A DNA stretch of 64,000 nt from positions 2,480,001 to 2,544,000 of the forward strand of contig NZ_JBDFMI010000001.1 in NCBI RefSeq assembly GCF_047238185.1. The letters are read 5' to 3'. The notes below the pieces were generated by a model. It did not search any database. It saw only the letters and a program-made list of their open reading frames with translations, and had not been told where the DNA came from. Of the stretch, positions 45,370 to 53,199 are shown piece by piece. Source of the stretch: Bacillus_AD sp047238185. GTDB lineage: Bacteria; Bacillota; Bacilli; Bacillales; DSM-1321. Position 1 is the stretch's first letter. The number at the start of each line of letters is the position of its first letter. Both the position numbers and the translations under genes were made by a program.

Positions 45370-46596
45370 ATGAATTATTTATGGGGCATTCTCGGTATAC
45401 TCGTTGTGTTGGGCCTCGCTTTCCTGATGTCCAATAATAAGCGGAAAATCAACATCCGGACCATTATGATCGGATTGGCCATACAAATCGGATTTGCAAT
45501 TATAGTCCTCAAATGGCCGCTAGGCAGACTTGCGCTTCAAAAGCTGACCGATGGAGTCAATGCGGTCATCACCTATGCAAATGAGGGAATTTCCTTCCTG
45601 TTCGGCGGATTGAACACCCCCGAGTCCGGCATCTCATTCGTCTTCGCATTTAATGTACTTGGCATCATCGTCTTTTTCTCCGCATTGATTTCGGTTCTAT
45701 ATTACATTGGATTCATGCAACTAATCATTAAATATATCGGAGGGGCTCTGGCCAAACTACTGGGCACAAGAAAAGCCGAATCCTTTTCTGCAACCGCCAA
45801 TATATTTGTTGGCCTGACTGAAGCCCCCCTTGTAATCAAACCTTATATTGCAAAACTGACACAATCAGAATTGTTTTCCGTTATGGTTTGCGGTCTTGCC
45901 TCTGTATCCGGAAGTGTGCTTGCCGGCTATGCATTAATAGGCGTGCCGTTGGAATATTTACTGGCAGCAAGCCTCATGTCTGCCCCGGCAGGCTTGCTGC
46001 TTTCAAAGCTTGTATTTCCTGAGACTGAACAAAGCTCGGAAAACGACCGCGAAAAAATAGAAATGGCTGCTGATGAAGAGTCTTCCAATGTGATAGATGC
46101 GGCTGCCAACGGAGCTTCCACAGGATTGCAATTGGCCTTGAATGTCGGGGCCATGCTTCTAGCTTTTATCGCCATCATCGCCTTGATTAATGGCATTCTT
46201 GGCCTCGTAGGAGGATGGTTTGGTTTTGGGGAGCTATCTCTCGAACTTCTTCTGGGGTATGTATTTGCACCTTTAGCCTTTTTGATTGGCGTTCCTTGGT
46301 CAGAAGCATTACAGGCAGGCGGTTTTATAGGGCAAAAATTGATAATCAATGAATTTGTAGCATACTCTTCTTTCGCACCAGAAATACCTTCCCTCTCCTC
46401 CAAAACAGTGGCTATCGTTTCCTTTGCCTTGTGTGGATTCGCTAACCTATCCTCATTGGGCATTTTATTGGGAGGGTTAGGTAAACTTGCCCCCGGCAGG
46501 CGTCCTGACATTGCTAGATTAGGGATTAAAGCCATCATTACTGGAGCACTGGCCTCCTGTTTAAGCGCTGCCATCGCTGGCATGATCATAGGATAA
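45370..46596 (+). CDS. NupC-family nucleoside transporter (first copy)
   Basis: A 408-residue concentrative nucleoside transporter. Conserved segments are SFVFAFNVLGIIVFFSALISVLYY, ETEAP-like GLTEAPLVIKPYI and EFVAYSSFAPEIPSLS. It imports nucleosides with protons. ATG 45370 is 7 bases after GAGGTG; GTG 45361 overlaps that site. The neighbour downstream is a close paralogue. The two copies differ at the substrate-site motif (GLTEAPLVIK here, SQTEAPLVIR in the second). Confidence 0.92.
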   Translation: MNYLWGILGILVVLGLAFLMSNNKRKINIRTIMIGLAIQIGFAIIVLKWPLGRLALQKLTDGVNAVITYANEGISFLFGGLNTPESGISFVFAFNVLGIIVFFSALISVLYYIGFMQLIIKYIGGALAKLLGTRKAESFSATANIFVGLTEAPLVIKPYIAKLTQSELFSVMVCGLASVSGSVLAGYALIGVPLEYLLAASLMSAPAGLLLSKLVFPETEQSSENDREKIEMAADEESSNVIDAAANGASTGLQLALNVGAMLLAFIAIIALINGILGLVGGWFGFGELSLELLLGYVFAPLAFLIGVPWSEALQAGGFIGQKLIINEFVAYSSFAPEIPSLSSKTVAIVSFALCGFANLSSLGILLGGLGKLAPGRRPDIARLGIKAIITGALASCLSAAIAGMIIG

Positions 46597-46618
46597 TATC
46601 ATTATCGCCAAAGCGCAG

Positions 46619-46660
46619 AAAGGCCGAGCTACTAGGCAAACGCCTATGCTGCCTTTTATT
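46619..46660 (+). terminator. Probable terminator between the two nupC copies
   Basis: AAAGGC..AGC..TAGGC AAAC GCCTA..GCT..GCCTTTTATT: three stacked short stems and a T-rich tail. Confidence 0.55.
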
Positions 46661-46773
46661 ATTCCCTTAAATTCCCTCTTCCCAACTTCACTAGTCTAAG
46701 ATATTCTCTTTAATGGTCTTATTACGTTAAACATCGTGATAAGATCTATTTTTTTGAAACAGAGGTGCAAACT

Positions 46774-47994
46774 ATGAAGTACATATGGGGATTATTAGGT
46801 ATTCTATGTATCCTTGGACTGGCATTTATTTTTTCCAATAATAAAAGAAAGATCAATATCCGGACAATTGCAATCGGTCTTGGCATCCAGATTCTATTTG
46901 CTTTCATTGTCCTTAAATGGCCTTTAGGGCGGATGGCATTACAGAAGCTGACCGATGGGGTCAATGCAATCATTACGTACGCAAATGAAGGGATCAACTT
47001 TTTGTTCGGCGGTATCTATACCCCTGAATCCGGAATCTCGTTCGTTTTTGCTTTCAATGTATTAGGCATTGTCGTTTTCTTTTCAGCCTTGATTTCCGTA
47101 CTATACTACCTTGGTGTGATGCAATTCATCATCAAATATATCGGAGGAGCGCTCTCGAAACTCTTGGGCACGAGAAAAGCGGAGTCTTTTTCTGCGACTG
47201 CCAATATTTTTGTCAGCCAAACAGAAGCTCCTCTAGTGATCCGTTATTATATTCCAACTATGACTCAATCTGAATTGTTCGCCGTGATGGTCTGTGGGTT
47301 GGCTTCCGTATCTGGAAGTGTGCTTGTTGGCTACTCTCTTTTGGGCGTGCCATTGGAATACTTGCTTGCGGCAAGCATTATGTCCGCACCGGCAGGGCTG
47401 GTCATGGCTAAACTAATTTTCCCGGAAACGGATTCTAACTCCAAAGAAGCAGAAAAAACGGAATTGGAAGCAGACCAAAAATCAACCAATATTATTGATG
47501 CTGCGGCAAACGGTGCTTCCGATGGCTTGAAGCTGGCATTGAACATCGGTGCCATGCTTTTGGCTTTCATTGCATTGATTGCATTAATTAATGGATTGCT
47601 TGGCATGGTCGGAGGCTGGTTTGGAGCTGGCAACCTTAGTCTTGAATTAATTCTGGGCTACGTGTTCGCACCTCTATCATTTGTCATAGGGGTACCGTGG
47701 GATGAGGCATTGATTGCAGGAAACTTCATCGGCCAAAAATTGATCTTAAATGAATTTGTCGCTTATTCGGCATTTGCTCCTGAAATCCCGTCTCTTTCGG
47801 ATAAGACGGTTGCCATTATTTCCTTTGCGTTATGTGGCTTCGCCAATATTTCTTCACTGGGCATCCTTCTGGGAGGATTAGGAAACCTAGCTCCATCAAG
47901 AAGGCCGGACATTGCTAAAATGGGCATAAAAGCAGTAATAGCAGGAGCACTCGCCTCTTGCTTGAGTGCAGCTATAGCCGGAATGCTTCTTTGA
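46774..47994 (+). CDS. NupC-family nucleoside transporter (second copy)
   Basis: A 406-residue paralogue, most residues identical to the first copy along its whole length. It also starts with an ATG (46774) 7 bases after AGAGGTG. The change of GLTEAPLVIKPYI to SQTEAPLVIRYYI affects the substrate-binding helix, so the pair may split purine and pyrimidine nucleosides, as known for B. subtilis NupC and NupG. Tandem duplication is evident. Confidence 0.92.
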   Translation: MKYIWGLLGILCILGLAFIFSNNKRKINIRTIAIGLGIQILFAFIVLKWPLGRMALQKLTDGVNAIITYANEGINFLFGGIYTPESGISFVFAFNVLGIVVFFSALISVLYYLGVMQFIIKYIGGALSKLLGTRKAESFSATANIFVSQTEAPLVIRYYIPTMTQSELFAVMVCGLASVSGSVLVGYSLLGVPLEYLLAASIMSAPAGLVMAKLIFPETDSNSKEAEKTELEADQKSTNIIDAAANGASDGLKLALNIGAMLLAFIALIALINGLLGMVGGWFGAGNLSLELILGYVFAPLSFVIGVPWDEALIAGNFIGQKLILNEFVAYSAFAPEIPSLSDKTVAIISFALCGFANISSLGILLGGLGNLAPSRRPDIAKMGIKAVIAGALASCLSAAIAGMLL

Positions 47995-48000
47995 AAATAC

Positions 48001-48045
48001 AAAGCCTGTCACCCATCTAAAAAAAGGGGACAGGCTTTTCTTTAT
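48001..48045 (+). terminator. Intrinsic terminator after the second nupC copy
   Basis: AAAGCCTGTCACC..GGGGACAGGCTTTTC hairpin. Confidence 0.85.
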
Positions 48046-48157
48046 TATCTCAGCATCCTTTGTGGAAAACCGCAGTATTGTATAATTATATTGTCTAAAA
48101 AAAATGATATTATTACAATAATAGAGAAATATTATGGACTTGATGGGAGTGGCAAAC

Positions 48158-48616
48158 ATGATACATTTTGAACCGGTAACGAGAGATTCTCTGTATATCA
48201 TTAGTGAGATCGTTAACTCGAATGACCACTATAACAAAATGGAAAACGGGCATTCGGAAAGAACAGAAGAAGAACTGCTTAAGGAATTTTTTGATTGTAA
48301 AGACCATCATCTTTTTATTAAAGCGGATGATACGTATATCGGCTTACTGTCTTATCTTGACCCAAATCCTAAAGATGAAACTCCATGGATCGGATTATTT
48401 ATGATTCATAAGGATTATCAGGGATTCGGATACGGCACCATGGCATACATTGCTTTTGAAGAAAAATGGAAGCAAGAAGGAAAAAACAAGATCCGCCTTG
48501 GTGTACTAGAACAGAACACCAAAGCAAAAACCTTCTGGGAAAGCCATCATTACCGCTATTATAAAACGGCGCAATTAAAGGGCAATACCGTTCTTTGTTA
48601 TGAGAAAAACAGGTAA
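48158..48616 (+). CDS. GNAT-family acetyltransferase
   Basis: A 152-residue single-domain GNAT protein. PWIGLFMIHKDYQGFGYGTMA is motif A with the acetyl-CoA phosphate loop (QGFGYG), and LGVLEQNTKAKTFWESHHYR motif B. Substrate unknown. ATG 48158 follows GGGAGTGG; a frame extension to 48134 has no site. A weak hairpin follows (48626-48667). Confidence 0.85.
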   Translation: MIHFEPVTRDSLYIISEIVNSNDHYNKMENGHSERTEEELLKEFFDCKDHHLFIKADDTYIGLLSYLDPNPKDETPWIGLFMIHKDYQGFGYGTMAYIAFEEKWKQEGKNKIRLGVLEQNTKAKTFWESHHYRYYKTAQLKGNTVLCYEKNR

Positions 48617-48702
48617 TGGATAGCGTTTACAAGCCTTTCGTACCAGCCTATTCGGAAGGTTTGTAAACTCTTTGCAAGTTTCAGATTTTTTTATCTAGTG
48701 TC

Positions 48703-48731
48703 TTGTTATTTGAAATGCCATCATGTATAAT
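48703..48731 (+). promoter_or_regulatory. Sigma-A promoter of the cold-shock gene
   Basis: TTGTTA (48703-48708), 17-base spacer, TATAAT (48726-48731). It implies a leader of about 140 bases. Confidence 0.65.
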
Positions 48732-48760
48732 TACAGTATAATTATTAGAGGATATTTACC

Positions 48761-48801
48761 CATTATCAAGTACCAAAATAGCCTTTTGATCCTTGATAAT
48801 G
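48761..48801 (+). promoter_or_regulatory. Hairpin in the csp leader RNA
   Basis: CATTATCAAG pairs with CTTGATAATG, with a further CAAAA/TTTTG inside. It lies within the transcribed leader, with no T run, so it is a leader structure rather than a terminator. Cold-shock mRNAs in other bacteria use such leaders for temperature control. Confidence 0.5.
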
Positions 48802-48879
48802 TGTGAATTTTATTCTCTCATCTGGGAAGTAATAAACTAGCATATTAATTTTTGTTTAACATTTAGGAGGATTTATAGT

Positions 48880-49083
48880 ATGACAGTTACAGGTAAAGTA
48901 AAATGGTTTAATGCTGAAAAAGGTTTTGGCTTCATCGAAGTACCAGGCGGAAACGATGTTTTCGTACACTTCTCAGCTATCCAAGGTGATGGATATAAAA
49001 CTCTTGATGAAGGTCAAGAAGTTGAATTCGAAATCGAAGACGGCAGCCGTGGACCTCAAGCTAAAAACGTGGTAAAACTTTAA
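48880..49083 (+). CDS. Cold-shock protein (CspB family)
   Basis: A 67-residue beta-barrel RNA chaperone with RNP1 (KGFGFIEV) and RNP2 (VFVHFSAI). It binds single-stranded RNA and helps translation in the cold. The structured leader and GGAGGA site suggest cold or post-transcriptional control. Which of the CspB/C/D paralogues it matches cannot be told. Confidence 0.95.
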   Translation: MTVTGKVKWFNAEKGFGFIEVPGGNDVFVHFSAIQGDGYKTLDEGQEVEFEIEDGSRGPQAKNVVKL

Positions 49084-49109
49084 TTTTAAAATTTCACTTA
49101 CGTTGATTG

Positions 49110-49139
49110 GACGTTACTACACAGTAGTAACGTCTTTTA
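49110..49139 (+). terminator. Intrinsic terminator after csp
   Basis: GACGTTACTAC aca GTAGTAACGTC TTTTATTTT. Confidence 0.9.
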
Positions 49140-49150
49140 TTTTGCTTCAT

Positions 49151-49309
49151 TTATGCAGTCCGCCCGTTCATTTCCTCCCTCATCTTTTTAGGCATGTTTT
49201 CCATTGCTTGGATTAATGCATTGAGTTTGGTTTCAATACGGTACAACAAATACAACGTCACAACAATGGGAAAACCGACCTCGCTAATGAAAGGAATCCA
49301 CTCATTCAT
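49151..49309 (-). CDS. yvrJ: YvrJ-family small membrane protein
   Basis: A 52-residue protein: a single membrane helix (VGFPIVVTLYLLYR) followed by a charged amphipathic helix with IETKLNALIQ, the YvrJ signature. ATG 49309 follows GGAAGGAGGGTGAAA. It is the third gene of a conserved small cluster with DUF1659 and DUF2922 proteins. Function unknown. Confidence 0.8.
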   Translation of the reverse strand: MNEWIPFISEVGFPIVVTLYLLYRIETKLNALIQAMENMPKKMREEMNGRTA

Positions 49310-49399
49310 GTTTCACCCTCCTTCCTGTAAAAAGGCTATAACAGTCCATTTTGTACAGCTGCAGGCAATCTGCCTGCAGCTGTACACAGTACTGGATGC

Positions 49400-49621
49400 T
49401 TATAAACTGTATTCATTCACTGTTCTTTCCACCACCCGCACGTCTTTCTTTGATGCCAGCTTTCCGGTCTTTGAAGTCATCGCTCCTTCGGAAATAATGA
49501 TATCCATCGCCTCCTTGATTTTTTCAAGTTCAATGGGTTCTTTAGGCTGATCGATTGATATCGTTATATTTTTATTCATATCTGTTAAAAATACCATTTC
49601 CAGTGTTTTTATTGTAGCCAC
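49400..49621 (-). CDS. DUF2922 family protein
   Basis: A 73-residue protein (KTLEMVFLTDMNKNITISIDQPKEP) of the DUF2922 family. It starts with GTG 49621 about 8 bases after AGGAGG. It lies between DUF1659 and YvrJ genes, the usual order in Bacillus. Function unknown. Confidence 0.8.
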   Translation of the reverse strand: MATIKTLEMVFLTDMNKNITISIDQPKEPIELEKIKEAMDIIISEGAMTSKTGKLASKKDVRVVERTVNEYSL

Positions 49622-49655
49622 TCAGTCCACCTCCTTCCTGTTTCATCTGTACAAT

Positions 49656-49874
49656 TTACTGTTCCAAATTAGATACGTTTTGCAGTTCGATAGTCAATAG
49701 AGGCAGCATCTGCAGTCCAGCGATTGCTTTAGCAGTCGCAACCAATTGGTCGCCCGTTGCTTGACTGTCGATATTTGAAAATGTTTTTCGTTTGACGATC
49801 GGGTTGCCGGATTGGTCCACTCCGGATTGTAGATTTAGTCGAAGCTGCTTGGTCAATAGTGTTTCAGTAGCCAT
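49656..49874 (-). CDS. DUF1659 family protein
   Basis: A 72-residue protein (LRLNLQSGVDQSGNPIVKRKTFSNI) of the DUF1659 family. ATG 49874 follows AAAAGGAGGTGAAAGAA. First gene of the DUF1659-DUF2922-YvrJ cluster. Function unknown. Confidence 0.82.
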   Translation of the reverse strand: MATETLLTKQLRLNLQSGVDQSGNPIVKRKTFSNIDSQATGDQLVATAKAIAGLQMLPLLTIELQNVSNLEQ

Positions 49875-49963
49875 TTCTTTCACCTCCTTTTCACTCTCTT
49901 TATATAAAAAGAGGAGTAAAAAGGAACAAGTGTGGTAAAGTTTTTTAAGGAGGTCGACTTTTC

Positions 49964-50794
49964 ATGTCTATAATCATATTAATAATGGGACTCGTATTCG
50001 TTATTGCTGTCTACATAGCTTTTATTCATTTAAAGAAAAAACAATCCGAAACAGCATGGAGGCATACACGGATTGTAGCCCATAGAGGATCTTCAGGTGT
50101 TTGCCCCGAAAACAGCAAGAGTGCATTCGATCATGCCCTGTCAAGCCAAGCAGATTTGATAGAGCTGGATATTCAACTTTCGAAAGATGAGAAATTTATG
50201 GTCATCCATGATGCCTCTTTAAAACGTACTTCAGGTGATAAAAGATTGGTGTGCGAGCTTACAAAACAGGAATTAAAAGCCGTGGATATAGGGATATGGA
50301 AGGGAAAACACTTTGAGGGCGAAAGGATCCTATCCCTTTCAGAGGTGTTGGAACAGTACCTTTCGAACATTTCATTGCTTGTTGAGGTTAAGCACATAGA
50401 TGACCCCGCGAAAACAGCCCGTCTTTTGGCAGAGCAATTGAAGGATGTTCCCTTTGGAAACAAACACGAACTGATTATCCAAAGTTTTGATCGGGCTTTC
50501 TTAGAGCATTTCCATCAAATCATGCCATCAATCCCCTTAGGGATCCTCGTACCGCAGAAGGCTAAACCGCTTAACAGGAAGCAACTGAAAGATTATCTTT
50601 CCTTTGCCACTTATGTGAATCCAAAAATCACGATGGCTTCCAAGCAAACGATAGACCAAATCCATGAACTTGGCGGAAAATGCATTGTATGGACAATTAA
50701 CACCGAGCAGCAACGCAATCAAATGGTGAACACAAGGGCTGATGGCATTGCAACCGACTACCCTGAATGGTTCCAGAATCGGATAAGCAACTAG
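49964..50794 (+). CDS. Membrane-anchored glycerophosphodiester phosphodiesterase
   Basis: A 276-residue enzyme with an N-terminal membrane helix (3-25). VAHRGSSGVCPENSKSAF, LIELDIQLSKD and VIHDASLKRTS are the catalytic HRG, ELD and HD motifs. It hydrolyses glycerophosphodiesters to glycerol-3-phosphate and an alcohol. Ribosome binding site AAGGAGG. Whether the catalytic domain faces outward is unclear, as the helix may be an uncleaved anchor. Confidence 0.9.
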   Translation: MSIIILIMGLVFVIAVYIAFIHLKKKQSETAWRHTRIVAHRGSSGVCPENSKSAFDHALSSQADLIELDIQLSKDEKFMVIHDASLKRTSGDKRLVCELTKQELKAVDIGIWKGKHFEGERILSLSEVLEQYLSNISLLVEVKHIDDPAKTARLLAEQLKDVPFGNKHELIIQSFDRAFLEHFHQIMPSIPLGILVPQKAKPLNRKQLKDYLSFATYVNPKITMASKQTIDQIHELGGKCIVWTINTEQQRNQMVNTRADGIATDYPEWFQNRISN

Positions 50795-51108
50795 AAAAAG
50801 GAAGGGACATAACTAACATGCCTCGCTTTAAAGGCGAATCATCTTACATGAATAAGGGCGTAAAATGAAAAAATCCGAACCAATGTGAAACTCTACTAAG
50901 AATTTCACCTCATAGTTCGGATTTTTCTTTTGCTAAAATGCTTTTGTGCCAGTCTCTTTTTTGCTAATTAATCATTGGCAGTATGGTAATGCTTATAAAT
51001 AGGCTTCCTTTTAGCCATTTTTTCTTTATTTCAAAATTTCCTTCAGATTTTTTATTTGCATGAAATCCTATTTGACAGTGAAGGATAACAAAAGGAGGCG
51101 GTGCGTTA
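50795..51108. other. Intergenic region with terminator
   Basis: About 310 bases between glpQ-like and DUF2383 genes. Only the terminator at 50868-50931 and an AT-rich upstream region are seen. Confidence 0.4.
50868..50931 (+). terminator. Intrinsic terminator after the GDPD gene
   Basis: AAAAATCCGAAC..GTGAAA..TTCAC..GTTCGGATTTTTC. Confidence 0.8.
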
Positions 51109-51543
51109 ATGGAACAAACGGATGTGAAAAAATTGAATCAATTTCTGAAAGGCATTTATATGGGCGTCCATGCCTATGAGCATTTCATTGGCAAATGTGA
51201 TGATGCAGCAATAAAGAAAGTCCTGCAAAAAATACAGCAAGAACATAAATTCAGTGGCATCCGCATTGCTGAAAGAATACAGAACCTCGGAGGGACACCT
51301 GTTTCAGATGAAGGGTTCACCGGTTCAATCGCGGATTTCATCGGTAAGTGGACAAGTCCGGATAAAACGAAAGAAATCCTCGAAAAAGCGCTTCTATCTG
51401 AACGTACGTATGCAGTCGAAAAAGCAGGAAAGACAATAAAGGGAGAAATTAGCAAAGATAATAAAAAGCTGATTGACGATATTCTGGAAAGAAATGCATC
51501 ACATGTTACCTTACTTTCAGAGATGCTGCAAAAACTCCCATAA
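51109..51543 (+). CDS. DUF2383 ferritin-like protein
   Basis: A 144-residue helical protein. Four long helices with Glu/His positions (YEHFIGK, QEHKFSGIRIAERI) are consistent with the ferritin-like DUF2383 fold. Whether it binds iron is unknown. A similar family is linked to spore and stress proteins in Bacillus. Ribosome binding site AAAGGAGGCGG. Monocistronic. Confidence 0.7.
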   Translation: MEQTDVKKLNQFLKGIYMGVHAYEHFIGKCDDAAIKKVLQKIQQEHKFSGIRIAERIQNLGGTPVSDEGFTGSIADFIGKWTSPDKTKEILEKALLSERTYAVEKAGKTIKGEISKDNKKLIDDILERNASHVTLLSEMLQKLP

Positions 51544-51544
51544 A

Positions 51545-51577
51545 AAATAGAATGAGCATCACTCATTCTATTTTTCT
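51545..51577. terminator. Bidirectional intrinsic terminator
   Basis: AAAAATAGAATGA loop TCATTCTATTTTT. Confidence 0.85.
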
Positions 51578-52026
51578 GATTCATATGCCCTAAAGGCCTC
51601 AATAATAGGAATATCTACAGGATTGATTTTCTCCGGCAGGCTGTTCAAATAATAATACCGTAGATCCTCCACTTCCTGCTCTTGCCTTTGCAAAAATCCC
51701 TCGTAGGATCCACAAACATATGCAGCGACCACATTAAAGACTTCATCTCCATGTGGATACCGATAATACAACTCCTTTCCTGAAAAAATAGCCAATAAGG
51801 TTAAATTCTTAGCCTTAATGCCAGTTTCTTCGAACAATTCCCTTCTGGCTGTCTCTTCCAATTGCTCCCCCAGTTCCATTGATCCGCCAGGCAATCCCCA
51901 ACAGCCATTGTCCTTTCTCAGCTGCATCAATATGCGCCTCTCACTATCCGGCACTATTACCGCGGCACCCGCCATTATGAGTGGACGGGACCCTACTATT
52001 TTCCTCAAATCCATTATATAGCTCAT
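51568..52026 (-). CDS. NUDIX hydrolase
   Basis: A 152-residue NUDIX protein with a full Nudix box, GGSMELGEQLEETARREL then FEETGI, for Mg-dependent pyrophosphate hydrolysis. Substrate unknown. It follows the C45 gene by 21 bases on the same strand and may be co-transcribed with it. Confidence 0.9.
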   Translation of the reverse strand: MSYIMDLRKIVGSRPLIMAGAAVIVPDSERRILMQLRKDNGCWGLPGGSMELGEQLEETARRELFEETGIKAKNLTLLAIFSGKELYYRYPHGDEVFNVVAAYVCGSYEGFLQRQEQEVEDLRYYYLNSLPEKINPVDIPIIEAFRAYESEK

Positions 52027-52047
52027 TAAACAATTCCCTTTTCTTTT

Positions 52048-53082
52048 TTAATGATCCAGGCTTTCTTCTTTTCTAATAAAACCCGTTAATTCAGTTTCCG
52101 TTAAATCCACGCCGTTAGCCCACTCCTCCAGGGAAAAATCCAAACAATCCTGCCCTCCGGCAAGTTTAGTCCTAAATCTTGATGATTCAAATTCATAGGC
52201 CATTGTGTGAAGCGTACCGAACATTTGCTCATAGTCGGTAAAGAATAACGGTGATTTTCTTTCGGTGAATAATCGGAATAAATCATTGGCATCCAGAGAG
52301 CACCTATCAAGAGAACCAATAAACGTTCTTCTAAGCTGGGAACTGGCCATTCCTCCCCTGTTGAGCTGTAATAGGTTCTCACTTTCAAAAGCATTGAAAC
52401 AGGCTAAATACTCTTCTCCCATTTTCAGTTCTATCTTGCCAGGACTCGCTTCTACTATAGCCATACAGCCTTTTTTATCTGCTATTGAAAAATTATAGCA
52501 GGCTGAATGAGGCAGCTCTTTTAATAGATCGATAGCTTGGTTGGCATCACTGCACGTATCAAGTACCATACGGACTGCGTGCCAGGCGGTTAGTCCCTTT
52601 GTATATCCTTCATGGCTGACAAAATGAAGCCCGATGGCCAATCCGCAGTTGTTCACTCCATCATGCCTGCCGATTCCCTGCAGATTGTAGCCGATACCGG
52701 TAATCGTTGCCGGATTCTGCAGCAATGAAAGAATACCATCATAAACAAGGGGCGAAAAGTCATAATTTCTTGTATACGCTTGCCGATCCATGTATGCTGA
52801 ACATCCCATGCCATGAGGCTTGTTCATATCATAGCCGCTAAAAAGCGTATATGCCTCCTTCAAGGGAATATTTAATCCTTCAGACAAGCCTTCCATTTCT
52901 TCCAACAAATGCGGGGCATAGCAGGAATAAATAGATTTCATCTCTGCTAGATCGATATAGGTACTCGCCAATTGTTGAAAGGCAGTTAACACTGGTTTAT
53001 TCTTCAATTTTCCACCTGTCTCCGCACCGATTGCATAATGGGTATCCCTTATCTGCAGAATATCTACAGAAAACAGATCCAT
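52048..53082 (-). CDS. C45-family autoproteolytic acyltransferase/hydrolase
   Basis: A 344-residue Ntn-hydrolase-like protein related to isopenicillin-N acyltransferase. The expected N-terminal nucleophile is Cys94 in HGMGCSAYM, after self-cleavage; NYDFSP and NNCGLAIGLHFVS follow, as in the family. Substrate unknown; bacterial relatives cleave acylated amino acids, including N-acyl signals. Ribosome binding site GGAAGGAGGGGG. Upstream of the NUDIX gene in a likely two-gene operon. Confidence 0.8.
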   Translation of the reverse strand: MDLFSVDILQIRDTHYAIGAETGGKLKNKPVLTAFQQLASTYIDLAEMKSIYSCYAPHLLEEMEGLSEGLNIPLKEAYTLFSGYDMNKPHGMGCSAYMDRQAYTRNYDFSPLVYDGILSLLQNPATITGIGYNLQGIGRHDGVNNCGLAIGLHFVSHEGYTKGLTAWHAVRMVLDTCSDANQAIDLLKELPHSACYNFSIADKKGCMAIVEASPGKIELKMGEEYLACFNAFESENLLQLNRGGMASSQLRRTFIGSLDRCSLDANDLFRLFTERKSPLFFTDYEQMFGTLHTMAYEFESSRFRTKLAGGQDCLDFSLEEWANGVDLTETELTGFIRKEESLDH

Positions 53083-53199
53083 AGTCCCCCTCCTTCCTCT
53101 TTAAACACTTGTGTGATGGTAAAATATTCTATTTTTATTATGCTGTAACTTCCGTCCTTTGTCATCTTTACCAATGATAAAACATATTCTGATGGCCTT

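Noticed and set aside
45927..46589. Minus-strand 220-codon frame opposite the first nupC copy
   Set aside because: Antisense shadow: same length bias and no ribosome binding site; the + strand is a clear transporter.
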